A stretch of DNA of 9,262 nt from Pseudomonadota bacterium (GCA_015222855.1 JADFWA010000371.1:1-9262), one strand, 5' to 3'. Shown: positions 1-7,631, counted from the stretch's first letter. Notes: generated from the letters alone by a model not told the origin. Translations and numbers: made by a program.

Positions 1-275
1 AGATTTGTGCCGACCAAGATACACAATATCAAGGTATTTTGGATAGTATGTCTTACGAAACTATGCCTGATATTTTTATCCCCTATTCCCTTAAAGGTTC
101 TGCCGTCTATCCCGGCGCCCCCTCTATTGGCTCGCACAAGGTCGTATGCGTGACTGAGGATGTCCGCACGATACACCTTATCGTATAAGGCGTAGAAACG
201 AAAACCCGGCTCTTGCTTGGCCTTACGGTACAGCTTCCTCTATAGTGTCCTGATCTTCTCAGGGGTTGTTAGCAT
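1..275 (-). pseudogene. Group II intron reverse transcriptase/maturase, N-terminal remnant
   Basis: Read on the minus strand from ATG at 275, the translation begins MLTTPEKIRTL, hits an in-frame TAG at 242-240, then continues [20 protein letters not shown] and on to [17 protein letters not shown]. This is the characteristic N-terminus of bacterial group II intron-encoded reverse transcriptases (RT), which bind the intron RNA, act as maturase for splicing and reverse-transcribe the intron during retrohoming. The stop replaces a codon that in intact relatives is usually Gln (LQRKLY). Recognisable homology ends at about codon 64 (near position 84). The frame stays open to the window edge, but its residues no longer resemble the RT0/RT1 region. 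The gene is therefore broken by a nonsense change and probably also by a deletion or insertion near 70-84. The catalytic YADD region would lie outside the window. Identity as an RT is confident; its inactivity is well supported. Confidence 0.85.
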
Positions 276-772
276 CTTCGCAATCCCCTCTGTCCTCCAC
301 TCTTCGGTTGCATGAACAAAGCAGGACCCCTTCCCTCAGACCGGGTTATGTTGTCCCTTGTCTTCAAACGGTATTATGGACCCCTCCGACTCCCTGTGCA
401 GCCCCTCGCAATTTCGTTTCCTTATATGCCAGGATTGTTGCTCCTCCGGCAACACCACACAGGGCCTCCAGCACTGGACTGTTTATCCTCCAATACATGC
501 CGCCTCTGATACCCCGGGAGAAGTCTCAGGCTGCTTCCGTTGTCTTTTGCCTGAATCCAACGGCCTTCCCCGTCTCGTAACCGGTTCGGCTTCTCCATCT
601 TGACGTTTCGAGGCTATTCCTAAGTTCACTTGCGTTACGGCCTGTATCTCTGCTATTAGAAAACTTGCGACCCACGATTACTCGAACGCCGCTCTCTTCA
701 ACTACCAGGGCGTACGGACAATTCCCCGGACGGGACTTTAACCCGCTGGACAAATCAGTTGTTACTGCGTAC
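84..772 (-). mobile_element. Degenerate group II intron, 5' portion (RNA domains plus start of RT)
   Basis: The roughly 500 nt ahead of the RT start (276-772, minus strand) hold no convincing gene and have the look of a group II intron 5' ribozyme region: a long structured leader directly preceding an intron-type RT start. Read on the minus strand, the element appears to begin GTACGC at 772-767, one mismatch from the bacterial group II consensus GTGYG, followed by AACAACTGATTTGTCC and a GCGGG...CCCGT complementary pair typical of domain I. Small open frames on either strand here lack codon structure and protein resemblance. The intron lies antisense to the radical SAM gene, its 5' edge ending 23 nt before that gene's ATG. 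The 3' domains V/VI and the 3' boundary are not in the window. The exact 5' boundary is inference from the consensus. Confidence 0.7.
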
Positions 773-795
773 TACGAGTGCATCAAGATTATATT

Positions 796-2160
796 ATGAA
801 AAGAAACATCCTTTTAATTAACCCATGGATATATGATTTTGCCGCCTATGACTTCTGGTTAAAACCGCTCGGCCTTCTGTATATAGCCGGTTTCCTTAGG
901 AAAAATGGATATAATGTACATCTTGTTGATTGCCTGAATCCGGCGCACCCGGAATTCAAGCACGAAACTCACATCAAACCACCGAAGAGAAAATCGTGGG
1001 GCAACGGCAACTATCCGAAAGAAAACATCTGGAAACCTGAACCGCTTGCGGATATACCAAAAAGATACAACAGATATGGTATAACCCTCCGTATCTTCAG
1101 AAAAGAGCTCCTCGGGATAAAAAGGCCCGATCTGGTATTCGTCACATCCATGATGACTTACTGGTACCCTGGAGTCTTCGAAGCGATAAAGATCATACGT
1201 GAAACCTTACCGGGTGTACCGGTTGTCCTCGGTGGGAATTATGTTACCCTCTGCCCGTCACACGCGTCCGAAAATTCGTGCGCGGACTTCACGATAGCCG
1301 GTGAAGGTGAAAGGAATATTCCGAATCTATTGAAGGATATCTTCGGAGACGACCCCCTCTTCATTCCTGACTTAAGTGACCTCGACTCCTACCCCCTCCC
1401 CGCCTTCGATCTCATGCCAAACAAGGATCAGGTCCCAATTCTCACCTCAAAGGGATGCCCCTACAGATGCACATACTGCGCATCTCATATTTTAAACAAT
1501 GGTTTCAGAAGAAGGGACCCCATAAAGGTTGTTGATGAAATAGAGTACTGGAATAAGCTCTATGGGATCACAAACTTTTCCTTTTATGATGACGCACTCC
1601 TTGTTGATTCTAAAGCAAGTGTTATACCAATGTTAAAAGAAATCATAAAAAGGGAACTTGGGTGCAATTTCCACTGTCCCAACGGTCTTCACCTGAGAGA
1701 AATCACCGGGGAAATAAGCAATCTGATGTTCCGGGCAGGATTCAGAACGATCCGCTTCGGTCTCGAGACAGCAAGTGTAAAAAGGCAGATTGAAACGGGC
1801 GGAAAGATCACCAATGAAGAATTGAAGGAGACCGCAGCCCATCTCAAAAATGCGGGTTATCGATCCCGTGACATCGGAGTATACCTCCTATGCGGACTGC
1901 CGGGACAGGCTGCTTCCGAAGTACGGGAGAGCATCAACCTTGTCAAATCATGCGGGGCAAAACCAATAATAGCGGAGTTTTCCCCAATCCCGGGAACCCC
2001 CATCTGGAAAGAATCTGTAAAAGCATCGCCGTACAATATCAGCAAAGAACCGCTGTTTCATAACAACTCCCTTCTCTCCTGCCGGGGAGAAGAACTAACC
2101 TATGAGATGTACAGGGAATTGAAGATGCTGGCGAGGACAGGGGTCAGGGATCGGGGTTGA
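796..2160 (+). CDS. B12-binding-domain radical SAM protein
   Basis: A 454-residue protein if started at ATG 796. An upstream in-frame GTG at 778 would add six residues, but family members begin with the M-K-R-N-ILLINPW type of start, so ATG is preferred; neither start has a strong Shine-Dalgarno. The N-terminal ~200 residues resemble a Rossmann-like cobalamin-binding domain (LGLLYIAGFLRKNGYNVHLVD near 26-45, then VTSMMTYWYPGVF, the VVLGGNYVTLCP strand-loop and AGEGE), but without a DxHxxG cobalt-ligand motif. The radical SAM core follows with TSKGCPYRCTYC; cysteines 221, 225 and 228 form the CxxxCxxC site for a 4Fe-4S cluster that cleaves S-adenosylmethionine. Later core elements are FYDDALLVD (about 263-271), IRFGLE (about 319-324) and LCGLPGQ (about 365-371). 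There is no SPASM-type Cys-rich tail. The family acts on varied substrates in the cytoplasm of anaerobes; the substrate here cannot be told. It stands alone, downstream of an antisense intron remnant. Confidence 0.9.
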   Translation: MKRNILLINPWIYDFAAYDFWLKPLGLLYIAGFLRKNGYNVHLVDCLNPAHPEFKHETHIKPPKRKSWGNGNYPKENIWKPEPLADIPKRYNRYGITLRIFRKELLGIKRPDLVFVTSMMTYWYPGVFEAIKIIRETLPGVPVVLGGNYVTLCPSHASENSCADFTIAGEGERNIPNLLKDIFGDDPLFIPDLSDLDSYPLPAFDLMPNKDQVPILTSKGCPYRCTYCASHILNNGFRRRDPIKVVDEIEYWNKLYGITNFSFYDDALLVDSKASVIPMLKEIIKRELGCNFHCPNGLHLREITGEISNLMFRAGFRTIRFGLETASVKRQIETGGKITNEELKETAAHLKNAGYRSRDIGVYLLCGLPGQAASEVRESINLVKSCGAKPIIAEFSPIPGTPIWKESVKASPYNISKEPLFHNNSLLSCRGEELTYEMYRELKMLARTGVRDRG

Positions 2161-2300
2161 AAATCGGAAATCAGGAATTGGTTTAAGCAAGGGTGAACTT
2201 ATCTCCAAACTTGATCACCGGCCACTGACAAGTGGCATGCAACATAATACCCCCCGCCTCTATCTGTCAGCTTCGGATCAACCCTATCGCAAATAGACTG

Positions 2301-2324
2301 AAAAAGGGGACAGGCTGCTTTTTG
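2301..2324 (+). repeat. GGGGACAG-type dispersed repeat, divergent copy
   Basis: AAAAAGGGGACAGGCTGCTT resembles the GGGGACAGACC and GGGTCAGACC motifs found elsewhere in this window, but diverges after the shared GGGGACAG. It lies in the 288-bp spacer between the radical SAM gene and recQ. Apart from this motif I see no credible gene, RNA or terminator in 2161-2448. Such motifs are recurrent in some deltaproteobacterial genomes, possibly as termini of REP-like elements moved by Y1 (RAYT) transposases; that origin is inference. Confidence 0.4.
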
Positions 2325-2448
2325 TTTTCAATTGCTCCAATTGTTGTGGTTGATACAATAGTCATTCTATGTTATCGAACCTTCGATCCGGTAAAGGCTG
2401 ATAGACATTCGAGAAGAAGATATTCATGAAAAAGTTCCGGGAGGGATT

Positions 2449-4245
2449 ATGACAGACAGGGCAAAAACTATTCTCGGAAGTGTGTTCGGATACGATGAAT
2501 TCAGACCGCTTCAAAGAGAAATTATAGAAAATGTTCTCAAGAAAAGAGACTCGCTCGTTATCATGCCTACGGGAGGGGGAAAATCGCTCTGTTATCAAAT
2601 CCCCGCCCTCATTTTTAAGGGCTTGACCGTTGTTGTTTCGCCCCTTATTTCGCTGATGAAGGATCAGGTGGAACAATTAACGGAACTTGGCGTTCCGGCG
2701 ATATTCCTGAACAGTTCATTGTCTAATGAAGAATATAACCGCAATGTGGAGCGTCTGAAGGAAAATGGAGTCAAATTGCTTTACCTTGCCCCGGAGGCCC
2801 TGTTAACGCCGAGGATGTTGTCACTGCTTTCCTCGCTCCGGGTTGATTGTCTGGCAATAGATGAAGCCCATTGTATTTCGGAGTGGGGACACGATTTTCG
2901 ACCGGAATACAGGCAGCTTGTTGAAGTAAAGTCCCGTTTCCCTTCTGCCACGTGTATCGCTCTTACGGCAACGGCAACACCGAAAGTTCAGGAAGATATA
3001 AAATGCAACCTTAACTTTGATGCCTCAAATGAATTTATCGCCAGTTTTAACAGGGAAAACCTGTTCATTCAGATCACCCCAAAAAACAATCCTGCCTCAC
3101 AAACCATAGAATTTCTTAAAAAGTATCCGGATCAATCGGGCATCATCTACTGTTTTTCCCGCAGACAGGTGGATGATCTGTATGAGATATTGAAAGGCAA
3201 GGGATATTCCGTCAGGCCCTATCATGCCGGATTATCCGACATAGAACGCGCGCGAAATCAGGAATTGTTTATCAGGGATGACGTGCAGATTATTGTCGCC
3301 ACAATCGCTTTCGGAATGGGAATCAACAAACCCAATGTCCGCTTCGTTATTCATTTTGATCTTCCTAAAAACATTGATACCTACTATCAGGAAATCGGTC
3401 GAGCCGGGCGCGACGGATTGAGGGCTCATTGCCTGTTATTGTTCGGCTATGCGGATATTCAGAAAATTAAATATTTCATAAACCAGAAAGACGACAATGA
3501 ACAACGAATCGCCAATATCCATCTCAACTCCCTGCTGCAATTTACCGAAACCGAAGTGTGCCGCCGCATGCCTCTCCTGACATATTTCGGAGAAGATTAT
3601 ACCGCCGAAAAATGCGATATGTGCGACAACTGTCTGGCGGGAGAAAGAAAACTTGTGGATATCACCGTTCCGGCCCAGAAGTTTCTCTCATGCGTAAAAC
3701 GTACCGATGAGATATTCGGAGCGAATCATATGATTGATGTTTTACGCGGCTCACAATCACAGAAGGTGTTGAAGTTCGGGCACGAAAATCTGTCAACTCA
3801 CGGTATCGGAAAAGAGTATTCAAGAAAACAGTGGTTTCATCTCGCGCGGCAATTTATTCAGAAAGGTTTAATGGAGCAGGATACGAAATACGGGGGACTG
3901 AAGCTTACCGGAAAGGCATATGATGTATTCAAAGGCAGAGAATTTGTTCTTGGAATACTCGAGGAAGAACATATCGAGGACAGAAAGGGAAAAGGAAAGG
4001 AGTACGACTATGATCGTGTTCTGTTTGAAAAGCTGCGAAAGAAGCGAAAGGAACTTGCCGATAACGCCGGTATTCCGCCCTATGTCATTTTCCCGGATAA
4101 AACATTAATCGAAATGGCGGCATTTTTCCCGCGGTCGGAAGAAAGCCTGCTTCGTATTCACGGTGTCGGATCGGTAAAATATAAAAAATACGGCGCGATC
4201 TTTCTGGACATCATCGAGCAATACTACCGTGAGCATCGTAAATAA
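2449..4245 (+). CDS. recQ: ATP-dependent DNA helicase RecQ
   Basis: A 598-residue superfamily-2 3'-5' DNA helicase, close to the ~610 residues usual for bacterial RecQ. Domains in order: the Q-motif-like FGYDEFRPLQREII (about 13-26); Walker A MPTGGGKS (39-46); DEAH box (138-141) followed by CISEWGHDFRP, the aromatic-rich loop coupling DNA binding to ATP hydrolysis; motif III LTATATP (172-178); motif VI QEIGRAGRDG (314-323) with both Arg residues. The RecQ-C-terminal zinc site uses C371, C389, C392 and C395. A winged-helix stretch (about 405-500) and a C-terminal HRDC domain (about 523-598) complete the standard architecture. All key residues seen are present, so it should be active in recombination repair and restart of stalled forks in the cytoplasm. 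The ATG at 2449 has GGAGG only 4 nt upstream (2440-2444), a tight but usable ribosome site. It is a single-gene unit facing decayed IS sequence on its 3' side. Confidence 0.95.
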   Translation: MTDRAKTILGSVFGYDEFRPLQREIIENVLKKRDSLVIMPTGGGKSLCYQIPALIFKGLTVVVSPLISLMKDQVEQLTELGVPAIFLNSSLSNEEYNRNVERLKENGVKLLYLAPEALLTPRMLSLLSSLRVDCLAIDEAHCISEWGHDFRPEYRQLVEVKSRFPSATCIALTATATPKVQEDIKCNLNFDASNEFIASFNRENLFIQITPKNNPASQTIEFLKKYPDQSGIIYCFSRRQVDDLYEILKGKGYSVRPYHAGLSDIERARNQELFIRDDVQIIVATIAFGMGINKPNVRFVIHFDLPKNIDTYYQEIGRAGRDGLRAHCLLLFGYADIQKIKYFINQKDDNEQRIANIHLNSLLQFTETEVCRRMPLLTYFGEDYTAEKCDMCDNCLAGERKLVDITVPAQKFLSCVKRTDEIFGANHMIDVLRGSQSQKVLKFGHENLSTHGIGKEYSRKQWFHLARQFIQKGLMEQDTKYGGLKLTGKAYDVFKGREFVLGILEEEHIEDRKGKGKEYDYDRVLFEKLRKKRKELADNAGIPPYVIFPDKTLIEMAAFFPRSEESLLRIHGVGSVKYKKYGAIFLDIIEQYYREHRK

Positions 4246-4266
4246 AGCCTGTTCAATAATTCAGTT

Positions 4267-4557
4267 TCAGGACCGGGCTTTTCTTTCCGGTTCAATAGCA
4301 TGGATGGTCACGTTGCGATATCTGTTTTCTTTTACGAGACCGAAGGTTCTTTCGATGCCGGTTCTGAAAGGCTTCAGTTTCTTGTAGATGACGCTGTGCG
4401 GTAACACAGGTCTGTATTTTCTATATCCATCGCTGAAGGACGTGTGGCATATATACCCGAAGCGATATTGCTCTTTAACATAATCACAGGGAAGGATCAT
4501 CTCGGCCTGTTGCCTAAATCCGGCTTCGAATACGCATAAAACTGTTCGATCACATTG
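4267..4557 (-). pseudogene. DDE transposase C-terminal fragment
   Basis: On the minus strand a frame open from just after a stop at 4560-4558 reads VFEAGFRQQAEMILPCDYV, then YRFGYICHTSFSDGYRKY, and ends with YKKLKPFRTGIERTFGLVKE followed by NRYR. GIERTFGLVKENRYR looks like the helix carrying the catalytic Glu of a DDE (IS4/IS5-like) transposase. After NRYR the text jumps to NVTIHAIE; relatives as I remember them carry about ten more residues in between, suggesting a small internal deletion, and the reading frame ends soon after. The ATG at 4500 is only an internal Met. There is no N-terminal half in this frame, and the C-terminus of IS1182 transposases normally looks different, so this may derive from another IS than the neighbouring fragment at 4603-5466. 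The fragment stops 21 nt from the recQ stop codon. Non-functional. Confidence 0.65.
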
Positions 4558-4602
4558 TTATCTCGATGGGCTGGGCAACTCGAAGCAGCTGAATGGTACT
4601 TC

Positions 4603-5466
4603 CTATGATTTTTGTGAATAAACATCGTACCGTATATGGTATATGGTATCTGCCACAACGGTTTCTACGATTACTTCCGTATTCCTGGTATGGGCAGACG
4701 TTAAACGATGGGCTTCGCTTACGGCACCGGGTGTTATCTCTGTGGCAGTAATGATTTCCGATTTTTCATCCACCCCTCTGTGTACCTTATACTGAAGCCT
4801 CGGCTTGCCTTTTCCATGACGGACAACGAAGGCATCGGGATCGGTGGTAGAACGGTGGGTACGATTGACCGTTCCGGTTGTATGGCCATTGTCATCTCTG
4901 TTATCAGAAGAAGAACCCTCTTTCTCTTCTAATCTCATTTCAAGAACACGATACCCTCTGGTGATATATGGCTTCACATCTTCTTTGTTTACGATGGAGT
5001 TATTCGAGGCATTGGCCTGTATCAGGCTTGAATCGACAAAGAGCTTGGTCCCGTCGACCAGGTCGGCTTCCACACACTGCCAGACGATGCGTTCAAAGAA
5101 GGTCATGAAGGCTTTTTCACCCCACCGGGATCGGGCTTTGCTCAGGACACTGTGATCGGGAATGTCACTGTCCAGATCGTATCCTAAGAACCATAACCAG
5201 TCCAGGCGGACGGGAATGGTCTTCATGAGTTCCCGTTCTGATCGAACATTATAGAGAATCAGAAGGAGCATCATTTTAAGGATTACAGGAGGGGGAACAG
5301 AGACATTGCCATTATCTCCATAGGTATCTTTTACTTCGTTGTAGATAAAATCGAAATCAATGTGATTTCGTATCTTTCGCAGAATATGATCTTGTGGAAT
5401 TTTTTCTTCAAGATTGACGTAATAATGGAATAGCTTTGGTTGAAAATCAGATTGGCGACCCATCAT
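4603..5466 (-). pseudogene. IS1182-like transposase, frameshifted after the second catalytic Asp
   Basis: The 287-residue open frame begins MMGRQSDFQPKLFHYYVNLE and carries the DUF772-type N-terminal domain (residues ~30-115, with VSVPPPVILKMMLLLILYN and LDWLWFLGYDLDSDIPDHS), typical of IS1182-family transposases. KLFVDSSLIQANASN carries the first catalytic Asp (D145), and VVADT the second (D273). Right after VVADT the protein derails into IYHIRYDVYSQKS and stops. Removing one copy of a 7-bp tandem duplication restores DTIYGT, the normal continuation (usually D-S/T-K-YGT). The third catalytic residue and the Cys-rich C-terminal domain of ordinary ~450-500-residue members are not found in continuation. 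The start at 5466 has an upstream CGAGG about 9 nt away. I could not find a convincing pair of terminal inverted repeats. It is an inactive remnant; N-terminal identity is secure. Confidence 0.85.
4635..4648 (+). repeat. 7-bp tandem duplication causing the transposase frameshift
   Basis: TATGGTA at 4635-4641 is immediately repeated at 4642-4648. Read on the minus strand, a single copy would give GAT-ACC-ATA-TAC-GGT-ACG (D-T-I-Y-G-T), matching the conserved motif after the second catalytic Asp of IS1182-like transposases. Two copies shift the frame and give the aberrant tail and stop. This is direct sequence evidence for a slippage-type inactivating mutation. Confidence 0.8.
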
Positions 5467-5502
5467 GATAAAAACCTCGTTACTGTAGTGTATAATGGGT
5501 CT

Positions 5503-5531
5503 TTTATATCACAATGTTACAATAATAACAA
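5503..5531 (-). promoter_or_regulatory. Sigma70-type promoter of the transposase remnant
   Basis: On the minus strand TTGTTA (-35, 5531-5526) is followed by exactly 17 nt and TATAAA (-10, 5508-5503). Transcription would start near 5496, about 30 nt upstream of the transposase ATG, leaving room for the CGAGG ribosome site. The promoter appears intact although the gene is not, and reads toward recQ, so it could yield antisense RNA over the IS remnant. Prediction by motif only. Confidence 0.6.
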
Positions 5532-5552
5532 GATGTTAAATGCAATTATGTT

Positions 5553-5605
5553 GCGCTAATGGCGCTAAAGAACAACGGTATGCAACAACTAATGTCGATG
5601 TTGTT
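5553..5605. repeat. Short direct and inverted repeats upstream of the antiporter gene
   Basis: GCGCTAA occurs at 5553-5559 and again at 5562-5568 (9-bp period). A 6-bp inverted repeat AACAAC/GTTGTT (5584-5589 and 5600-5605, 10-nt loop) follows. These lie in the 233-bp spacer between the IS remnant and the antiporter gene. They could be binding sites or remnants of the lost IS flank; no function can be assigned. Confidence 0.35.
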
Positions 5606-5630
5606 TTATGGATAATGAGGGTTTGGGCAA

Positions 5631-5652
5631 CAGACCGTCGAAGTCTGACCCC
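5631..5652 (-). repeat. GGGGTCAGAC dispersed repeat with small hairpin
   Basis: GTCTGACCCC at 5643-5652 is, on the minus strand, GGGGTCAGAC, the core of the repeat family seen at 7573, 8312 and 8361. Its GTCTG pairs with CAGAC at 5631-5635 across a 7-nt loop. It lies 48 nt upstream of the antiporter start and could affect the leader of that mRNA, though origin as a mobile-element terminus seems as likely. Confidence 0.5.
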
Positions 5653-5699
5653 TTTTCCGCTCCACTTTTCCGATAAACCTATTTTGGGAGAACCAATAA

Positions 5700-6971
5700 A
5701 TGCATGAAAGTTTTCTATTTCTCGAGTATCTTGCTATCATTCTTGTCGGGGCCAAACTATCTGCAGAAATATGTTCCCGCATGGACATCAGCCCGGTCCT
5801 TGGGGAAATACTTATTGGGTTTTTATTAGGTGCCTCCTGTCTCGGATGGATAGATCTTGGAACTCATGAACACGAAGCTGTAATTGTGCGGAGCCTTTCC
5901 GAACTTGGGGTCATTTTTATGATGTTTTATATCGGCCTTGAAGTTCGAATCAGTCAGATTGCAAAAATAGGGTTTATTGCGATATCTGTTGCTGCAGGAG
6001 GAATCTTCATTCCTTTAATACTTGGGTATTCTGTAGGGCTCTGGATGTATCCACAGGCCGGTTGGGCAACGCACCTTTTTATTGGCGCAATTATGGCGGC
6101 AACCAGTGTTGCTATTACGGCACGGATCATGCTTGATTTAGGGCTTCACAGGTCCAGGGCATCCAGGATTATTCTTGCTGCCGCTGTCCTGGATGATATC
6201 CTTGGCCTTGTCGTGCTTTCAATCGTATTGGCCGCCACACGGATTCCAAAAGGGCCTGGCGGGGGAGAGCCCATTCATGGCCTTGCAGCAATATTTCAGA
6301 ACATACTCGGCCTTGGGAATGGACTCCTTCTTAATATCAGTCTGATCGTTTTTTTTCTTGTGGTGCTTTTCCCGATTCTCTGGGTGATTGTCCCAAAAAT
6401 CCTTCTTAAGGTGGAACAACTGGATGGAAAAGGATCCCTTCTGGTTATTGTGTTAGGCCTGATGCTGTTGTGTGCTTTTGTTGCAGCAGAATGCGGACTT
6501 GCTCCTATTATTGGTGCTTTTCTATTTGGAATGATAGTGGGCTCTTCAAAGGCATCGCAAGTTATTGAAGAAGAAGTGGAGCCTATTTTCCTTTTTCTTG
6601 CCCCGGTTTTTTTTGTGACGATCGGACTTTTGTTTGATGTAAATAATATTGCTGCTGCCTGGCACTTCGCAATCATTTTAACAATTGCAGCGGTACTTAG
6701 CAAACTGATAGGGTCAGGCTTTGCTGCAAAAACATGCGGCGCATCGAATCTTGAGTCAACAATCATCGGCCTTGGGATGGTTCCTCGTGGAGAAGTAGGA
6801 CTCATTGTAGCCAATATTGGTCTCATAACCGGTGTGGTGAGTGGAGAAATATTTGCAGGAGCTGTGGTCATGTGTATATTAACAATTGTTGTTGTTCCCC
6901 CGTTTCTAAAAATTCTGGGGAAAAAATATCAAAAAGTACTGACCCGGAAAACAGCCGTCGACACGTATTAA
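5700..6971 (+). CDS. Cation:proton antiporter, CPA2 family
   Basis: A 423-residue inner-membrane protein that is almost entirely hydrophobic helices (roughly 11-13 segments), the size of the membrane domain of CPA2 exchangers such as NapA and KefB/C. Family marks: SPVLGEILIGFLLG (about 31-44); GVIFMMFYIGLEV (about 70-82); the broken-helix ATSVAIT (134-140); VLDDILGL with the double Asp D165-D166, characteristic of electrogenic Na+(or K+)/H+ exchangers; K335 in AVLSKLIGSG at the position of the Lys that pairs with this Asp in NapA; and GMVPRGEVGLI (about 359-369). It ends shortly after the last helix, lacking the RCK/TrkA-N regulatory tail of Kef proteins. The likely role is Na+ or K+ efflux driven by proton entry, for pH and salt balance; the ion cannot be fixed from sequence. 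GGGAG at 5686-5690, 9 nt before the ATG, supports the start. The next gene encodes a CBS-domain protein that might supply regulation in trans. Confidence 0.9.
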   Translation: MHESFLFLEYLAIILVGAKLSAEICSRMDISPVLGEILIGFLLGASCLGWIDLGTHEHEAVIVRSLSELGVIFMMFYIGLEVRISQIAKIGFIAISVAAGGIFIPLILGYSVGLWMYPQAGWATHLFIGAIMAATSVAITARIMLDLGLHRSRASRIILAAAVLDDILGLVVLSIVLAATRIPKGPGGGEPIHGLAAIFQNILGLGNGLLLNISLIVFFLVVLFPILWVIVPKILLKVEQLDGKGSLLVIVLGLMLLCAFVAAECGLAPIIGAFLFGMIVGSSKASQVIEEEVEPIFLFLAPVFFVTIGLLFDVNNIAAAWHFAIILTIAAVLSKLIGSGFAAKTCGASNLESTIIGLGMVPRGEVGLIVANIGLITGVVSGEIFAGAVVMCILTIVVVPPFLKILGKKYQKVLTRKTAVDTY

Positions 6972-7106
6972 CACAGACAGAACATAATATTATTAAGCAA
7001 TCTTGAAAAAGCGGGATTTCGCTTCGCAGCTTTCATCCGGAGTTTTTTACTGTGCCGTCCATTTAATGATTTTTTACGAATTCATCTTTATTAGAAGGGA
7101 AAAAAT

Positions 7107-7541
7107 ATGAAGAAAACTGAAAAAATTACTGTGAGAGATTGTTACCAGAATCTGTCTCCCGTTCCGGATAAATTATCAAAGGATGCCTCGCTACCGGATA
7201 TTATTAAATTGCTTGCACGGTATAAATCCTGTCGATCGGTTTTTGTCGTTGATAAAAATAATAAATTGAAAGGTATTGTAACCGCCAAAAGCCTTATTAA
7301 AATTCTCGGGAAAACACATGCGGCGGATTTTAATATACCCCGAATGGGTGACATCCTTGCACAAACCGCTGAGGATTTTATGATACCGGCAAGATATGTG
7401 ACCCTTAACGATACTATCGAGGATGCCTTGAAAAAAGCCGCCTTATTTGAACTTGAGGACCTTCCTGTTATCGAAAATGATGAGATTGTCGGCGTGATTG
7501 ATTGCTTTGAATTGCTTTTAAATGCCCCTAATATAACTTAA
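7107..7541 (+). CDS. Tandem CBS-domain protein
   Basis: A 144-residue soluble protein made almost wholly of a Bateman module: CBS1 at about 10-70 (DIIKLLARYKSCRSVFVVD, then LKGIVTAKSLIKIL) and CBS2 at about 88-140 (DFMIPARYVTLNDTIEDAL, then FELEDLPVIENDEIVGVID). CBS pairs bind adenine nucleotides such as AMP, ATP or SAM and pass the signal to a partner. No catalytic or DNA-binding domain is fused, so it must act through another protein or as a dimer. GAAGGG 7 nt before the ATG gives a sound ribosome site. It follows the antiporter gene by 135 bp in the same direction; that gap contains only a small AAGCG/CGCTT hairpin and no clear promoter or terminator, so co-transcription is possible but not shown. 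Family call is confident; the link to the antiporter is inference. Confidence 0.85.
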   Translation: MKKTEKITVRDCYQNLSPVPDKLSKDASLPDIIKLLARYKSCRSVFVVDKNNKLKGIVTAKSLIKILGKTHAADFNIPRMGDILAQTAEDFMIPARYVTLNDTIEDALKKAALFELEDLPVIENDEIVGVIDCFELLLNAPNIT

Positions 7542-7572
7542 ATACAACTACTCACCTCGAACAGGCCGTTAA

Positions 7573-7597
7573 GGTCTGACCCCCATTCCTGCAGGGG
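7573..7597 (-). repeat. GGGGGTCAGACC dispersed repeat
   Basis: GGTCTGACCCCC at 7573-7584 is the minus-strand form of the repeat core GGGGTCAGACC. It sits between the convergent CBS gene and antitoxin gene. CCCC (7581-7584) and GGGG (7594-7597) can pair across a 9-nt loop containing CTGCAG; on the plus strand this is followed by only TTT, so it would be a poor intrinsic terminator. Confidence 0.5.
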
Positions 7598-7631
7598 TTT
7601 ATACGCGATTTCCTAACCGGACAATGCTAAA

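Noticed and set aside
266..753. Overlapping small open frames on both strands (for example 266-580 plus, 526-753 minus)
   Set aside because: They lie inside the group II intron RNA region, overlap one another, have no ribosome sites and their translations look like no protein family.
2232..2429. 65-residue open frame between the radical SAM gene and recQ
   Set aside because: It runs through a dispersed repeat, has no Shine-Dalgarno and shows no domain-like pattern; best read as non-coding spacer.
4271..4299. ACCGG...CCGGT inverted repeat after recQ as terminator
   Set aside because: Only a 5-bp stem with no following T-run, and it lies within the transposase fragment.
4708..5155. Plus-strand open frames opposite the transposase
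   Set aside because: The minus strand encodes a recognisable transposase across the whole stretch; these are antisense shadows.
6296..6871. 191-residue minus-strand frame opposite the antiporter
   Set aside because: Low-complexity Thr/Pro/Ile-rich translation mirroring the hydrophobic codons of the antiporter; antisense shadow.
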